Shown piece by piece: positions 1 through 6,486 of a stretch of 10,844 nucleotides of DNA. Numbering within the stretch: position 1 is the first letter of the stretch; the number at the start of each line of letters is the position of its first letter. The DNA is taken from the NCBI GenBank assembly GCA_937897265.1, contig CALCPT010000052.1:1-10844 (forward strand), written 5' to 3'. The translations under genes and the position numbers were made by a program. The notes beneath the pieces were generated by a model. It was not told the DNA's origin. It searched no databases and was given only the letters and a program-made list of their open reading frames with translations. The DNA is from an uncultured Alcaligenaceae bacterium. Its GTDB lineage: Bacteria > Pseudomonadota > Gammaproteobacteria > Burkholderiales > Burkholderiaceae_B.

Positions 1-2056
1 CGCCGACGACACCCACGGCACGCCGGTGATGCTGCGCGCCGAATCCGAAGGCCTGACGCCGGAGCAACTGATCGAACGCGTGTGGAAGGAACACAAGCGC
101 GACTTCGACAATTTCTCCGTTGGTTTCGATAACTACTACTCGACCCACTCCCCGGAAAACCGCGCACTGTGCGAAGAGATCTACGGCAAGCTCGAACAGG
201 GCGGCCTGATCACCAAACGCCCGGTCGAACAGTTCTACGACCCGGTCAAGGCGATGTTCCTGCCCGACCGTTTCATCAAGGGCGAATGCCCGAAATGCGG
301 CGCCAAGGACCAGTACGGCGATTCCTGCGAAGTCTGCGGCGCCACCTACAGCCCGACAGAACTGAAAAATCCCTATTCAACGGTGTCCGGCGCGGAACCG
401 GTGCGCAAGTCTTCCGAGCACCACTTCTTCAAGCTGTCCGACCCGCGCTGCGAAGGTTTCCTGCGCCGCTACACCCAGGGCGACAACCATCTGCAGTCCG
501 AAGCCGCCAACAAGATGAAGGAATGGCTCGGTGAAGCCGGCGAAGGCAAGCTGTCCGACTGGGACATCTCGCGCGACGCGCCCTACTTTGGGATCGAAAT
601 CCCCGATGCGCCAGGTAAGTATTTTTATGTCTGGCTAGACGCCCCGGTTGGCTATCTTGCATCCCTCAAGTCGTATTGCGCCAAAATAGGCATCGATTTT
701 GACACGCTACTTGATCCAAACGGCGCAACCGAACAAGTGCACTTTATCGGCAAAGATATTGTGTACTTTCATGCTCTATTTTGGCCGGCAACGTTGCAAT
801 TTTCAGGTCGCAAAACGCCTGATCAACTCAATGTGCATGGGTTTATTACCGTCAGCGGCGAAAAAATGTCAAAAAGCCGTGGCACCGGGATCTCACCCCT
901 GCGCTACCTTGCGCTTGGCATGAACGCCGAGTGGATGCGCTACTACATTGCAGCGAAGCTCAACGCGCGCGTTGAAGATATTGACTTTAATCCTGACGAT
1001 TTCATCGCTCGCGTCAATAGCGATTTGGTTGGCAAATACATCAATATTGCAAGCCGCGCCGCCAATTTCGTTAGCAAATATTTTGATGGGCAGCTTGCCT
1101 ACCCTGACGATGCTGCCTTGTTGGGCAGCAACTGGGCACAAGCCGCAGACCGCATTCGTGCCGATCTTGAGGCACGCGAATACGGGCGAGCGATTCGCGA
1201 AATCATGGCGCATGCAGATCAAATCAATCAAGCCTTTGACGCCGCCCAGCCTTGGCTGATAGCCAAAACCTTGGCATCGGCCGAGCCCGCGCAACGCACC
1301 GCCTTGCAGCATATTTGCTCGTCAGCGCTGGCGGGTTTCAAAGCGCTATCTGTCATGTTGGCGCCGATCTTGCCCGCCTTGTCGCAACGTGTTGCCACTG
1401 AACTGTTTGGCCAAACCAATCATTTTGTTTGGGCAGACGCCGGTGTATTGCCCACCCAGATCAACCCTTTCAAACATCTGATGCAACGGGTTGAGCCAAC
1501 GATGCTCGATGAACTCTTTGAGATTCCAGCGCAGGATACAGCGCCCAAGCAAGCTGGCGCGTCCAAACAGACGGCCTCAGGTAAGCAAGGTGCAGCGGCT
1601 CACCAAGCGACAGCGGCACAACATCAGCAACCGACAGCTGCACAAGCCTCAGCCAACAATAGGACTGAAGTTTCAGGTGAAGCCACTGTCGCCCCGGGCG
1701 GCGAGCCGCTCGCCCCCACCATTACGATCGATGATTTTGTCAAAATCGATCTGCGCGTGGCACGTATCGTCAACTGCGAACAGGTTGAAGGTTCGACCAA
1801 ACTATTAAGGCTAACGCTTGATGTAGGCGAAGGCCGCCTGCGTAACGTGTTTTCTGGGATTAAGTCTGCCTACACGCCCGAGCAATTGATCGGGCGCCTG
1901 ACTGTTGTTGTCGCCAACTTAGCGCCTCGAAAGATGAAGTTTGGTATTTCTGAGGGCATGGTGTTGGCGGCCAGCCATTTTGACGACAAAGTCGACACAG
2001 GTATTTACGTGCTTGACCCCTCATCGGGTGCGCAGCCGGGCATGCGGATTCACTAA
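1..2056 (+). CDS. metG: Methionyl-tRNA synthetase, 5' end cut off by the window edge
   Basis: Charges initiator and elongator tRNA-Met with methionine in the cytoplasm (class I aminoacyl-tRNA synthetase). The reading frame is open from base 2 and begins [10 protein letters not shown], the conserved segment just after the first part of the Rossmann fold, so roughly 50 N-terminal residues including the HIGH motif lie outside the window. Visible features are a zinc-knuckle pair (CPKCG and CEVCG, about bases 287-340), the conserved block [10 protein letters not shown]...[11 protein letters not shown] (about 560-645) and KMSKS at 863-877. An Ala/Gln-rich linker (about 1545-1700) leads to a C-terminal Trbp111-type tRNA-binding domain (from about 1719). 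Length fits the long, dimeric E. coli type (677 residues). Codon use changes sharply near 590-615: upstream is GC3-rich, downstream is mixed. The protein nevertheless reads through without frameshift or gap. Identity is certain; the origin of the upstream part is not. Confidence 0.97.
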   Translation, partial: ADDTHGTPVMLRAESEGLTPEQLIERVWKEHKRDFDNFSVGFDNYYSTHSPENRALCEEIYGKLEQGGLITKRPVEQFYDPVKAMFLPDRFIKGECPKCGAKDQYGDSCEVCGATYSPTELKNPYSTVSGAEPVRKSSEHHFFKLSDPRCEGFLRRYTQGDNHLQSEAANKMKEWLGEAGEGKLSDWDISRDAPYFGIEIPDAPGKYFYVWLDAPVGYLASLKSYCAKIGIDFDTLLDPNGATEQVHFIGKDIVYFHALFWPATLQFSGRKTPDQLNVHGFITVSGEKMSKSRGTGISPLRYLALGMNAEWMRYYIAAKLNARVEDIDFNPDDFIARVNSDLVGKYINIASRAANFVSKYFDGQLAYPDDAALLGSNWAQAADRIRADLEAREYGRAIREIMAHADQINQAFDAAQPWLIAKTLASAEPAQRTALQHICSSALAGFKALSVMLAPILPALSQRVATELFGQTNHFVWADAGVLPTQINPFKHLMQRVEPTMLDELFEIPAQDTAPKQAGASKQTASGKQGAAAHQATAAQHQQPTAAQASANNRTEVSGEATVAPGGEPLAPTITIDDFVKIDLRVARIVNCEQVEGSTKLLRLTLDVGEGRLRNVFSGIKSAYTPEQLIGRLTVVVANLAPRKMKFGISEGMVLAASHFDDKVDTGIYVLDPSSGAQPGMRIH

Positions 2057-2118
2057 GCTTGGCGCTGCAGTTTTAGCGTAGGGTGGTGACGGCGCTCTTG
2101 AATTGATGAGCTTAGGAC

Positions 2119-2192
2119 TGGAGCGGGTGATGGGAATCGAACCCACGCCTGAGGCTTGGGAAGCCGCCGTTCTGCCATTGAACTACACCCGC
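2119..2192 (-). tRNA. tRNA-Gly, anticodon CCC
   Basis: The minus strand folds as a 74-nt cloverleaf: acceptor arm GCGGGTG/CACCCGC, D arm GTTC...GAAC, anticodon loop TTCCCAA (anticodon CCC, reads GGG), T arm GTGGG-TTCGATT-CCCAT, discriminator T and an encoded CCA end (2119-2121). It closely matches E. coli glyU in arrangement and loop sequences. As I read it, the anticodon stem GCGGC/GCCTC has one C-U mismatch at 28-42; the other stems pair fully. It sits between metG and thiS and points back toward the metG 3' end, so read-through would be antisense to metG. No clear terminator follows it. Confidence 0.95.
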
Positions 2193-2213
2193 TCTGGCGC
2201 TCAGTCGAAACAG

Positions 2214-2219
2214 ATTATA
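2214..2219 (-). promoter_or_regulatory. -10 hexamer for the tRNA-Gly gene
   Basis: The minus strand reads TATAAT here, a perfect sigma-70 -10 box ending 21 nt before the mature tRNA 5' end, which places the start site about 15 nt upstream of the tRNA. The -35 is weak: CAGACT at 17-bp spacing is the best I find. Confidence 0.5.
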
Positions 2220-2239
2220 CGAGATCATTGCCAAACAGT

Positions 2240-2269
2240 CTGACAGACTGGGCCGGCAACCACTACAAT
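2240..2269 (+). promoter_or_regulatory. Putative sigma-70 promoter of thiS-trmB
   Basis: CTGACA (2240-2245, five of six matches to TTGACA), an 18-bp spacer and TACAAT (2264-2269, five of six matches to TATAAT). The expected transcription start falls at about 2276-2277, at the ATG preferred for ThiS, so the transcript would be leaderless. No Shine-Dalgarno sequence is visible before either candidate ATG. No THI-box (TPP riboswitch) motif is seen. Confidence 0.45.
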
Positions 2270-2276
2270 GCTCGGC

Positions 2277-2477
2277 ATGGAAATCGTACTCAATGGTCAG
2301 GCAAAAACCTTAGCCGGCCCTCTATCTGTTGAAGCACTTGTTACCGAGCTTGGTTTTGTCGGTAAACGCATCGCGGTCGAGCGCAATGGCGAAATCGTAC
2401 CTAAAAGCACACATGCTCAGGTGATAATCGCTGCCGGCGATCGCCTCGAAATCGTCGTCGCCGTCGGCGGAGGCTAA
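2277..2477 (+). CDS. thiS: Sulfur carrier protein ThiS
   Basis: A 66-residue ubiquitin-fold protein. After activation by a ThiF/MoeB-type adenylyltransferase it carries sulfur as a C-terminal thiocarboxylate and donates it to ThiG for thiazole synthesis in thiamine biosynthesis. Family marks are the start MEIVLNGQ, the central [11 protein letters not shown] segment, [13 protein letters not shown], and the essential terminal Gly-Gly. An in-frame ATG at 2268 would add MLG, but family members begin directly with M-x-I-x-(V/L)-N-G, so 2277 is preferred. The start lacks a ribosome binding site and may be leaderless. The gene is followed after 2 bp by trmB; thiG, the expected partner, is not in the window. 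Confidence 0.93.
   Translation: MEIVLNGQAKTLAGPLSVEALVTELGFVGKRIAVERNGEIVPKSTHAQVIIAAGDRLEIVVAVGGG
2469..2473 (+). promoter_or_regulatory. Shine-Dalgarno sequence of trmB inside the thiS 3' end
   Basis: GGAGG lies 6 nt before the trmB ATG. It is built from the codons for the terminal Gly-Gly of ThiS and its flank, so translation of thiS and trmB is probably coupled. It fixes the trmB start at 2480. Confidence 0.75.
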
Positions 2478-2479
2478 GC

Positions 2480-3148
2480 ATGCACCCAACCCATATTCGT
2501 AGTTTTGTAAACCGCCGTAGCCATATTACGCAAGGCCAACAAGAGGCAATTGACGCCTTTTTAACCAAATGGTCGCTGGCCTACCGCCCCGGCCTGTTGA
2601 ACTTGACTGAGACCTTCGAGCGCGAAGCGCCGACGATTTTAGAAATTGGCTTTGGCATGGGCGAAACCACCGAAAAAATTGCGCTTGCCCGACCAGATGA
2701 TAATTTTTTAGGTGTCGAAGTGTTTAACGCGGGTGTCGGCGCCTTACTCAAACGCATTGAAGCCTCGAGCCTAACCAATATTCGCATTATTCAGCACGAT
2801 GCCGTTGAGGTCTTGCGCGATATGCTCGCCCCTCAAAGTCTGGCCGGGGTGCATATTTATTTTCCGGATCCGTGGCCCAAAACTCGTCACCATAAACGGC
2901 GCTTAATTCAACCACCGTTAGTTGAGCTGCTGGCCAGCCGCATGGCGCCGGGCGCCTACATTCACTGTGCCACCGACTGGGAACACTACGCCGAGCAAAT
3001 GCTGGCTGTGCTGTCGGCCGAAACAAGCTTACAAAACACTTGCGAGGGCTTCGCGCCACGGCCTGACTTCAGGCCACTCACCAAGTTTGAAAACCGCGGC
3101 CTACGCTTAGGGCACGGTGTTTGGGACGTGATTTTTAAAAAACGTTAG
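2480..3148 (+). CDS. trmB: tRNA (guanine-N7-)-methyltransferase TrmB
   Basis: Uses S-adenosylmethionine to form 7-methylguanosine at position 46 in the variable loop of tRNAs; cytosolic. The 222-residue protein shows the Rossmann SAM motif [11 protein letters not shown] (about residues 53-63), [19 protein letters not shown], the diagnostic [15 protein letters not shown] block (about 128-142), [13 protein letters not shown], and the C-terminal [16 protein letters not shown]. The start is supported by a strong GGAGG at 6-nt spacing. Compared with the Bordetella type I recall, the N-terminal extension is short. It is transcribed with thiS and ends tail-to-tail with ffh, the two stop codons overlapping. 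Confidence 0.97.
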   Translation: MHPTHIRSFVNRRSHITQGQQEAIDAFLTKWSLAYRPGLLNLTETFEREAPTILEIGFGMGETTEKIALARPDDNFLGVEVFNAGVGALLKRIEASSLTNIRIIQHDAVEVLRDMLAPQSLAGVHIYFPDPWPKTRHHKRRLIQPPLVELLASRMAPGAYIHCATDWEHYAEQMLAVLSAETSLQNTCEGFAPRPDFRPLTKFENRGLRLGHGVWDVIFKKR

Positions 3149-4557
3149 CGCCCAAAGCCGCCAAGTTTGCCGAGGTTTTTCATACCACCCATGGCTCGCA
3201 TCATTTTGGCCATGCCACCTTTTTTCATTTGCTTCATCATGCCCTGCATTTGCTCAAACTGATTGAGCATGCGATTGACCTCTTGCACGGGTACGCCGGC
3301 ACCCGCCGCGATGCGGCGCTTACGCGACGCCTTCAGCAACTCCGGTTTGCTGCGCTCAAGCGGTGTCATCGAGTTGATGATGCCCTCGGTGCGACGCATT
3401 TGTTTTTCGGCCTGACCGCTTTGCAACTGGCCTGCGGCTTGAGCAAATTGTGCGGGCAGTTTTTCGAGCATTGAGCTCATGTCGCCCATCTTTTTCACTT
3501 GGGCGAGCTGCTCTTTAAAATCATTTAAATCAAACTTATCGCCTGATTTAATCTTTGCCGCCAGTTTGTTGGCCTCGGCCACATCAATATTTTGCTGAGC
3601 CTGCTCAACGAGCGACAGAATATCGCCCATCCCCAACACCCGCTGCGCCATGCGCTCAGGGTGAAAAGGCTCAAGACCATCAAGTTTTTCAGAGACACCC
3701 ACAAACTTTAAAGGCTTACCCGTCACGTGACGCACTGACAAGGCCGCGCCACCGCGCGCATCGCCGTCAAGCTTGGTCAGTACAACCCCAGTTAACGGTA
3801 AGGCGTCAGCAAAGGCGCGTGCCGTATTGACGGCGTCTTGACCTTGCATCGCGTCAACAACAAAAAGCGTCTCGATCGGATTGAGAACCTCGTGCAAGAG
3901 ACGAATTTCGCGCATCATCTCTTCATCGATGCCTAAACGACCTGCCGTATCGACAATCAACACATCAAAATGATGGCGCTTGGCGTAATCGAGCGCCGAA
4001 CGTGCGATATCGACAGGTTTTTGGGTCGGATCAGAGGCGATCCACTCAACCCCTACCTGCGCCGCCACGGTTTTTAGCTGCTCAATAGCGGCCGGGCGAT
4101 ATACGTCGGCACTGACCACTGCAACTTTCTTTTTGCCAGTTTTGCGACCATGCGCAACGTGACCGCCCTCGGTCAGCCAGCGGGCCAATTTACCGGTGGT
4201 GGTCGTTTTACCCGCACCTTGTAAACCGGCCATTAAAATGATGGCTGGCGGCTGCATCGCTAAAGACAGCTCGCTAGCGTCTGGGCCCAAATCACCGCCC
4301 ATTAGCGCAGTCAGCTCTTTGTGCACCACGCCCACTAGCGCCTGGCCAGGCGACAAGCTACCCACAACCTCTGCGCCCAGGGCCTTTTCTTTCACGTTGG
4401 CCACAAACTCCCGCACGACCGGCAGCGAGACATCTGCCTCGAGCAGGGCTAAACGCACCTCACGCAACATCTCTTGCGTATTGGCTTCGGTCAGGCGGGC
4501 TTCGCCCCGAATGGTCTTAACGACTCGGGATAGTCGTTGGGTTAGATTTTCAAGCAT
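3145..4557 (-). CDS. ffh: Signal recognition particle protein Ffh
   Basis: SRP54 GTPase that binds 4.5S RNA and signal sequences of nascent inner-membrane proteins and docks with FtsY. The 470 residues contain an N-terminal helical bundle (1 to about 90) and a G domain with P-loop [10 protein letters not shown] (111-120), [11 protein letters not shown] (151-161), DTAGR (203-207) and [10 protein letters not shown] (261-270). A methionine-rich M domain follows (about 330-453), with the RNA-binding SRKRRIAAG (411-419) and a Met/Lys/Gly-rich tail. Length is slightly above E. coli Ffh (453), partly from a short insertion around residues 131-143 before [11 protein letters not shown]. The ATG at 4557 is 28 bp from the divergent ccsA-like start. 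No good Shine-Dalgarno is visible. The 3' end overlaps trmB by 4 bp. Confidence 0.98.
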   Translation of the reverse strand: MLENLTQRLSRVVKTIRGEARLTEANTQEMLREVRLALLEADVSLPVVREFVANVKEKALGAEVVGSLSPGQALVGVVHKELTALMGGDLGPDASELSLAMQPPAIILMAGLQGAGKTTTTGKLARWLTEGGHVAHGRKTGKKKVAVVSADVYRPAAIEQLKTVAAQVGVEWIASDPTQKPVDIARSALDYAKRHHFDVLIVDTAGRLGIDEEMMREIRLLHEVLNPIETLFVVDAMQGQDAVNTARAFADALPLTGVVLTKLDGDARGGAALSVRHVTGKPLKFVGVSEKLDGLEPFHPERMAQRVLGMGDILSLVEQAQQNIDVAEANKLAAKIKSGDKFDLNDFKEQLAQVKKMGDMSSMLEKLPAQFAQAAGQLQSGQAEKQMRRTEGIINSMTPLERSKPELLKASRKRRIAAGAGVPVQEVNRMLNQFEQMQGMMKQMKKGGMAKMMRAMGGMKNLGKLGGFGR

Positions 4558-4573
4558 GGCAACAGTTTCGCTT

Positions 4574-4579
4574 TACACT
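4574..4579 (+). promoter_or_regulatory. Putative -10 element of the ccsA-like gene
   Basis: TACACT matches the TANNNT pattern and ends 6 nt before the ATG at 4586, where transcription would be expected to start, again implying a leaderless message. No convincing -35 is seen; the upstream bases are already inside ffh. Weak evidence on its own. Confidence 0.3.
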
Positions 4580-4585
4580 AGACAC

Positions 4586-5440
4586 ATGTCTGCGCCCATT
4601 GTATTTCACTCGCTCGCCGCTTTGGCCTATTCATTGCTGGCCCTTGCACTTTGGCGAGGCTTCGCGTCTGGCCAACCCGCCGTGCAGGTTGGGCAACTGG
4701 CGCGAGTCGGCCTTTTTGCCGCGATCATGCTCCACGGCTACGCACTACATCAATCTATTTTGTTGGATCAGCGCCTGCAATTGAGCTGGGCGCTGGCACT
4801 CTCGACAGCCGTTTGGCTGGGGATGATCGTCTTTTGGCTCGAAAGCCTGATCATTCGTATTGATGGCCTTCAACTCCTGCTTTTACCTGCAGGTGCAGTC
4901 AGCTGCCTGTTAGTCGCTTTGTTTCCCAAAGAGCAACTTGTGGCGCATGCAGTCGAACCCGCACTGCGCATTCACTTACTGATCGCTCTGTCGGCCTATG
5001 GTCTGGTCACTATCGCAGCGCTGCAAGCTATTTTGATGTCGGCCATCGACCGTCGCCTGCATTTTCCGATGGCAGCTGCGCGCGAAGCCAAAGGCTTAAG
5101 CGTTGTAGTGGGTCGTATCCTTGATGCACAACCCCCCTTGCTCGCACAAGAACAAGTGCTCTTTAGAGTCATCTGGGTGGCGTTTGCCTTACTCACCCTA
5201 GCGGTAGTCTCGGGCTCGCTCATCTCGGTTGCCGCCACCGGAAAATGGCTTCCGTTTGATCACAAAACTATTTTCACACTGCTGTCATGGCTGACCTTCG
5301 GAATACTATTAGTCGGACGCTACACCCGTGGTTGGCGCGGACGCATTGCCTTACGGTATACCTTGCTAGGGTTTGCGTTCATCGTACTCTCGTATACGGG
5401 TAGCCGCTTTGTTGTTGAAGTCATTTTGCAGAGAAGCTAA
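4586..5440 (+). CDS. CcsA/YpjD-like cytochrome c assembly membrane protein
   Basis: A 284-residue inner-membrane protein with about eight hydrophobic segments, of the cytochrome c assembly (CcmC/CcsA/HemX-like, PF01578) group. Members are thought to handle haem or support cytochrome biogenesis, but the exact role of this branch (E. coli YpjD) is not settled. Candidate haem-facing histidines are H50, H55, H129 and H226, the last in the family-typical DHKTIFTLLSW after a short loop following GKW. The frame stays open upstream, but that part overlaps ffh in antisense; the family N-terminus begins at MSAPIVFHSLAAL, so the ATG at 4586 is used. Lying divergent to ffh is the same arrangement as ypjD in E. 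coli. The stop overlaps the next start by one base (TAATG), indicating coupling. Confidence 0.9.
   Translation: MSAPIVFHSLAALAYSLLALALWRGFASGQPAVQVGQLARVGLFAAIMLHGYALHQSILLDQRLQLSWALALSTAVWLGMIVFWLESLIIRIDGLQLLLLPAGAVSCLLVALFPKEQLVAHAVEPALRIHLLIALSAYGLVTIAALQAILMSAIDRRLHFPMAAAREAKGLSVVVGRILDAQPPLLAQEQVLFRVIWVAFALLTLAVVSGSLISVAATGKWLPFDHKTIFTLLSWLTFGILLVGRYTRGWRGRIALRYTLLGFAFIVLSYTGSRFVVEVILQRS
4598..4603 (-). promoter_or_regulatory. Putative -10 element of ffh
   Basis: The minus strand reads TACAAT, 41 to 46 nt upstream of the ffh ATG, inside the first codons of the divergent ccsA-like gene. The -35 (GCCAAA at 17-bp spacing) is poor, so this is a candidate only. The gap between the genes is too small for a full promoter, so one must overlap coding sequence. 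Confidence 0.3.
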
Positions 5441-5700
5441 TGGGTAAAGTGCTTTTTTGGGTAACCATCTTTATCGTCGTCATCTTCGTGACACGACTCT
5501 TGGCTCTCCAGGCTGCCAAAAAACGCCGCCCGCCCCCGCAAGCGCCCTCTAAGCAAGGTGAAGCAGCAACCAACTCTGAAGCCATGGTGCGCTGTGCGCA
5601 CTGTGGTGTGCATTTGCCTCGCTCTGAGGCGTCGCTCATCGATCAAAACACTTGGTGCAGCACAGCCCATGCCAAGTTAGGCGTGCGTAACAGAGACTGA
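5440..5700 (+). CDS. Small membrane-anchored zinc-ribbon-like protein (PP0621 family)
   Basis: An 86-residue protein with an N-terminal membrane helix (about 4-23), a Lys/Arg/Pro-rich linker (about 27-40), and a cytosolic tail with C52-x2-C55 and C73-x3-H77, a likely metal site. The pattern MVRCAHCGVHLPRSEA...WCS..H matches what I recall as the PP0621 family, which has no established function. Start and stop fit: its ATG overlaps the TAA of the ccsA-like gene by one base, so the two are probably translationally coupled and may act together at the membrane. Family name recalled, not searched. Confidence 0.85.
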   Translation: MGKVLFWVTIFIVVIFVTRLLALQAAKKRRPPPQAPSKQGEAATNSEAMVRCAHCGVHLPRSEASLIDQNTWCSTAHAKLGVRNRD

Positions 5701-5747
5701 GCGCTACCAGGGCTCCGATCCTTGCCGCACAGCCAACGCCCCGATTG

Positions 5748-5774
5748 ATGACCACTGGTTCAACGTTATTCACC
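5748..5774 (+). repeat. First copy of a degenerate 27-bp direct repeat at the ampD start
   Basis: Bases 5748-5774 and 5788-5814 match at 21 of 27 positions, including the identical core GGTTCAACGTTA (5757-5768 and 5797-5808). Both copies begin with ATG. The second encodes the ampD N-terminus MPTGSTLLA; this one would read MTTGSTLFT. The 40-bp offset puts it out of frame with ampD, and its frame closes at TGA 5817-5819 after 23 codons. Confidence 0.7.
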
Positions 5775-5787
5775 AACGCACACGCCG

Positions 5788-6375
5788 ATGCCTACAGGTT
5801 CAACGTTACTCGCTCTTGATACTCGAGGTTGGCTTGAACCTAGTGAGCAAGTCGCGCTGCGGCCTTCTCCCAACTTTAACGAACGCCCATCAGATACCAA
5901 CATATCGTTGCTGGTGATTCACAACATCACGCTTCCACCGGGTCAATTTGGCACGCCGTACATCACCGATTTATTTTTAAATCAACTTGACCTGTCTGCT
6001 GACCCTTGGTTTGTCAACGTAGAAGGTCTGAAAGTTTCGGCGCATTTTGTGATCGATCGACTTGGCTTCATCACCCAATTCGTCTCCTGCGACGATCGCG
6101 CGTGGCATGCCGGCGCTTCGTCTTTTGAAGGGCGCGGGCAATGCAATGATTTTTCAATCGGTATTGAATTAGAAGGCACCGATGACCTGCCATTTGAGGC
6201 GGTGCAATACGACCGACTAGCCGCCCTCACTCAATGCCTGCGTGCACGCTATCCGTTGACCGCGGCCACTGGTCATTCAGATATTGCGCCTGGACGTAAA
6301 ACAGATCCGGGTCCCTTCTTTGACTGGTCACGCTTTAAAGCGTTGGCACAGTGGCCGATGGCACCAAGGGATTAA
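5788..6375 (+). CDS. ampD: 1,6-anhydro-N-acetylmuramyl-L-alanine amidase AmpD
   Basis: Cytosolic zinc amidase that removes the stem peptide from 1,6-anhydro-MurNAc peptides during cell-wall recycling; its loss raises inducers of AmpR-type beta-lactamase genes. The 195 residues carry the amidase_2 fold. Zinc ligands by family alignment are H45 (VIHNI), H163 and D173 (in GHSDIAPGRKTDPGP). K171 and E127 (in SIGIELEG) match the catalytic Lys and Glu known from Citrobacter AmpD. AHFVIDRLG and RAWHAG are also present. There is no signal peptide, as expected for AmpD rather than AmiD. 5788 is the only reasonable start, yet it has no visible Shine-Dalgarno and is preceded by a near copy of its own start region. 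It is convergent with htpG; no ampE or ampR is in the window. Confidence 0.95.
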   Translation: MPTGSTLLALDTRGWLEPSEQVALRPSPNFNERPSDTNISLLVIHNITLPPGQFGTPYITDLFLNQLDLSADPWFVNVEGLKVSAHFVIDRLGFITQFVSCDDRAWHAGASSFEGRGQCNDFSIGIELEGTDDLPFEAVQYDRLAALTQCLRARYPLTAATGHSDIAPGRKTDPGPFFDWSRFKALAQWPMAPRD

Positions 6376-6394
6376 CGCAGGCTTGAAGTCGTTC

Positions 6395-6428
6395 GACAGG
6401 CAGCTAGCCGCGAGACAAGGCAGCTAGC
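6395..6428. repeat. Short tandem direct repeat downstream of ampD
   Basis: GACA(A)GGCAGCTAGC occurs twice (6395-6408 and 6414-6428), with the 11-bp AGGCAGCTAGC exact in both at a 20-bp period. Each copy contains the palindrome GCTAGC. It lies in the 111-bp gap between the convergent ampD and htpG stops. Function unknown. Confidence 0.6.
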
Positions 6429-6451
6429 GATGACTGATTAGAGCAAAGCAA

Positions 6452-6475
6452 GGGCTCGCTGTCGCTGCAAAGCCC
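6452..6475 (-). terminator. Possible weak terminator hairpin between ampD and htpG
   Basis: GGGCT (6452-6456) pairs with AGCCC (6471-6475) around a 14-nt loop. On the minus strand the hairpin is followed by TTGCTTTGCTC, a poor T-tract, so it could help end htpG transcription. On the plus strand no T-run follows. The stem is short and the assignment uncertain. Confidence 0.3.
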
Positions 6476-6486
6476 CTGAGTCACAA

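Noticed and set aside
614..621. AGGTAAGT resembling a eukaryotic splice donor next to the metG compositional break
   Set aside because: It encodes conserved MetG residues (PGKYF) and the protein reads through; coincidence.
699..1808. Several overlapping open frames on both strands within metG
   Set aside because: They are shadows of the metG reading frame with no family-like sequence or ribosome binding sites.
2057..2118. CGCT/AGCG hairpin after metG as a terminator
   Set aside because: The stem is only 4 bp and no T-run follows on either strand.
4196..4585. Open frame continuing upstream of the ccsA-like gene for 130 codons
   Set aside because: It is antisense to conserved ffh codons, lacks family-like content, and the CcsA-like N-terminus starts at 4586.
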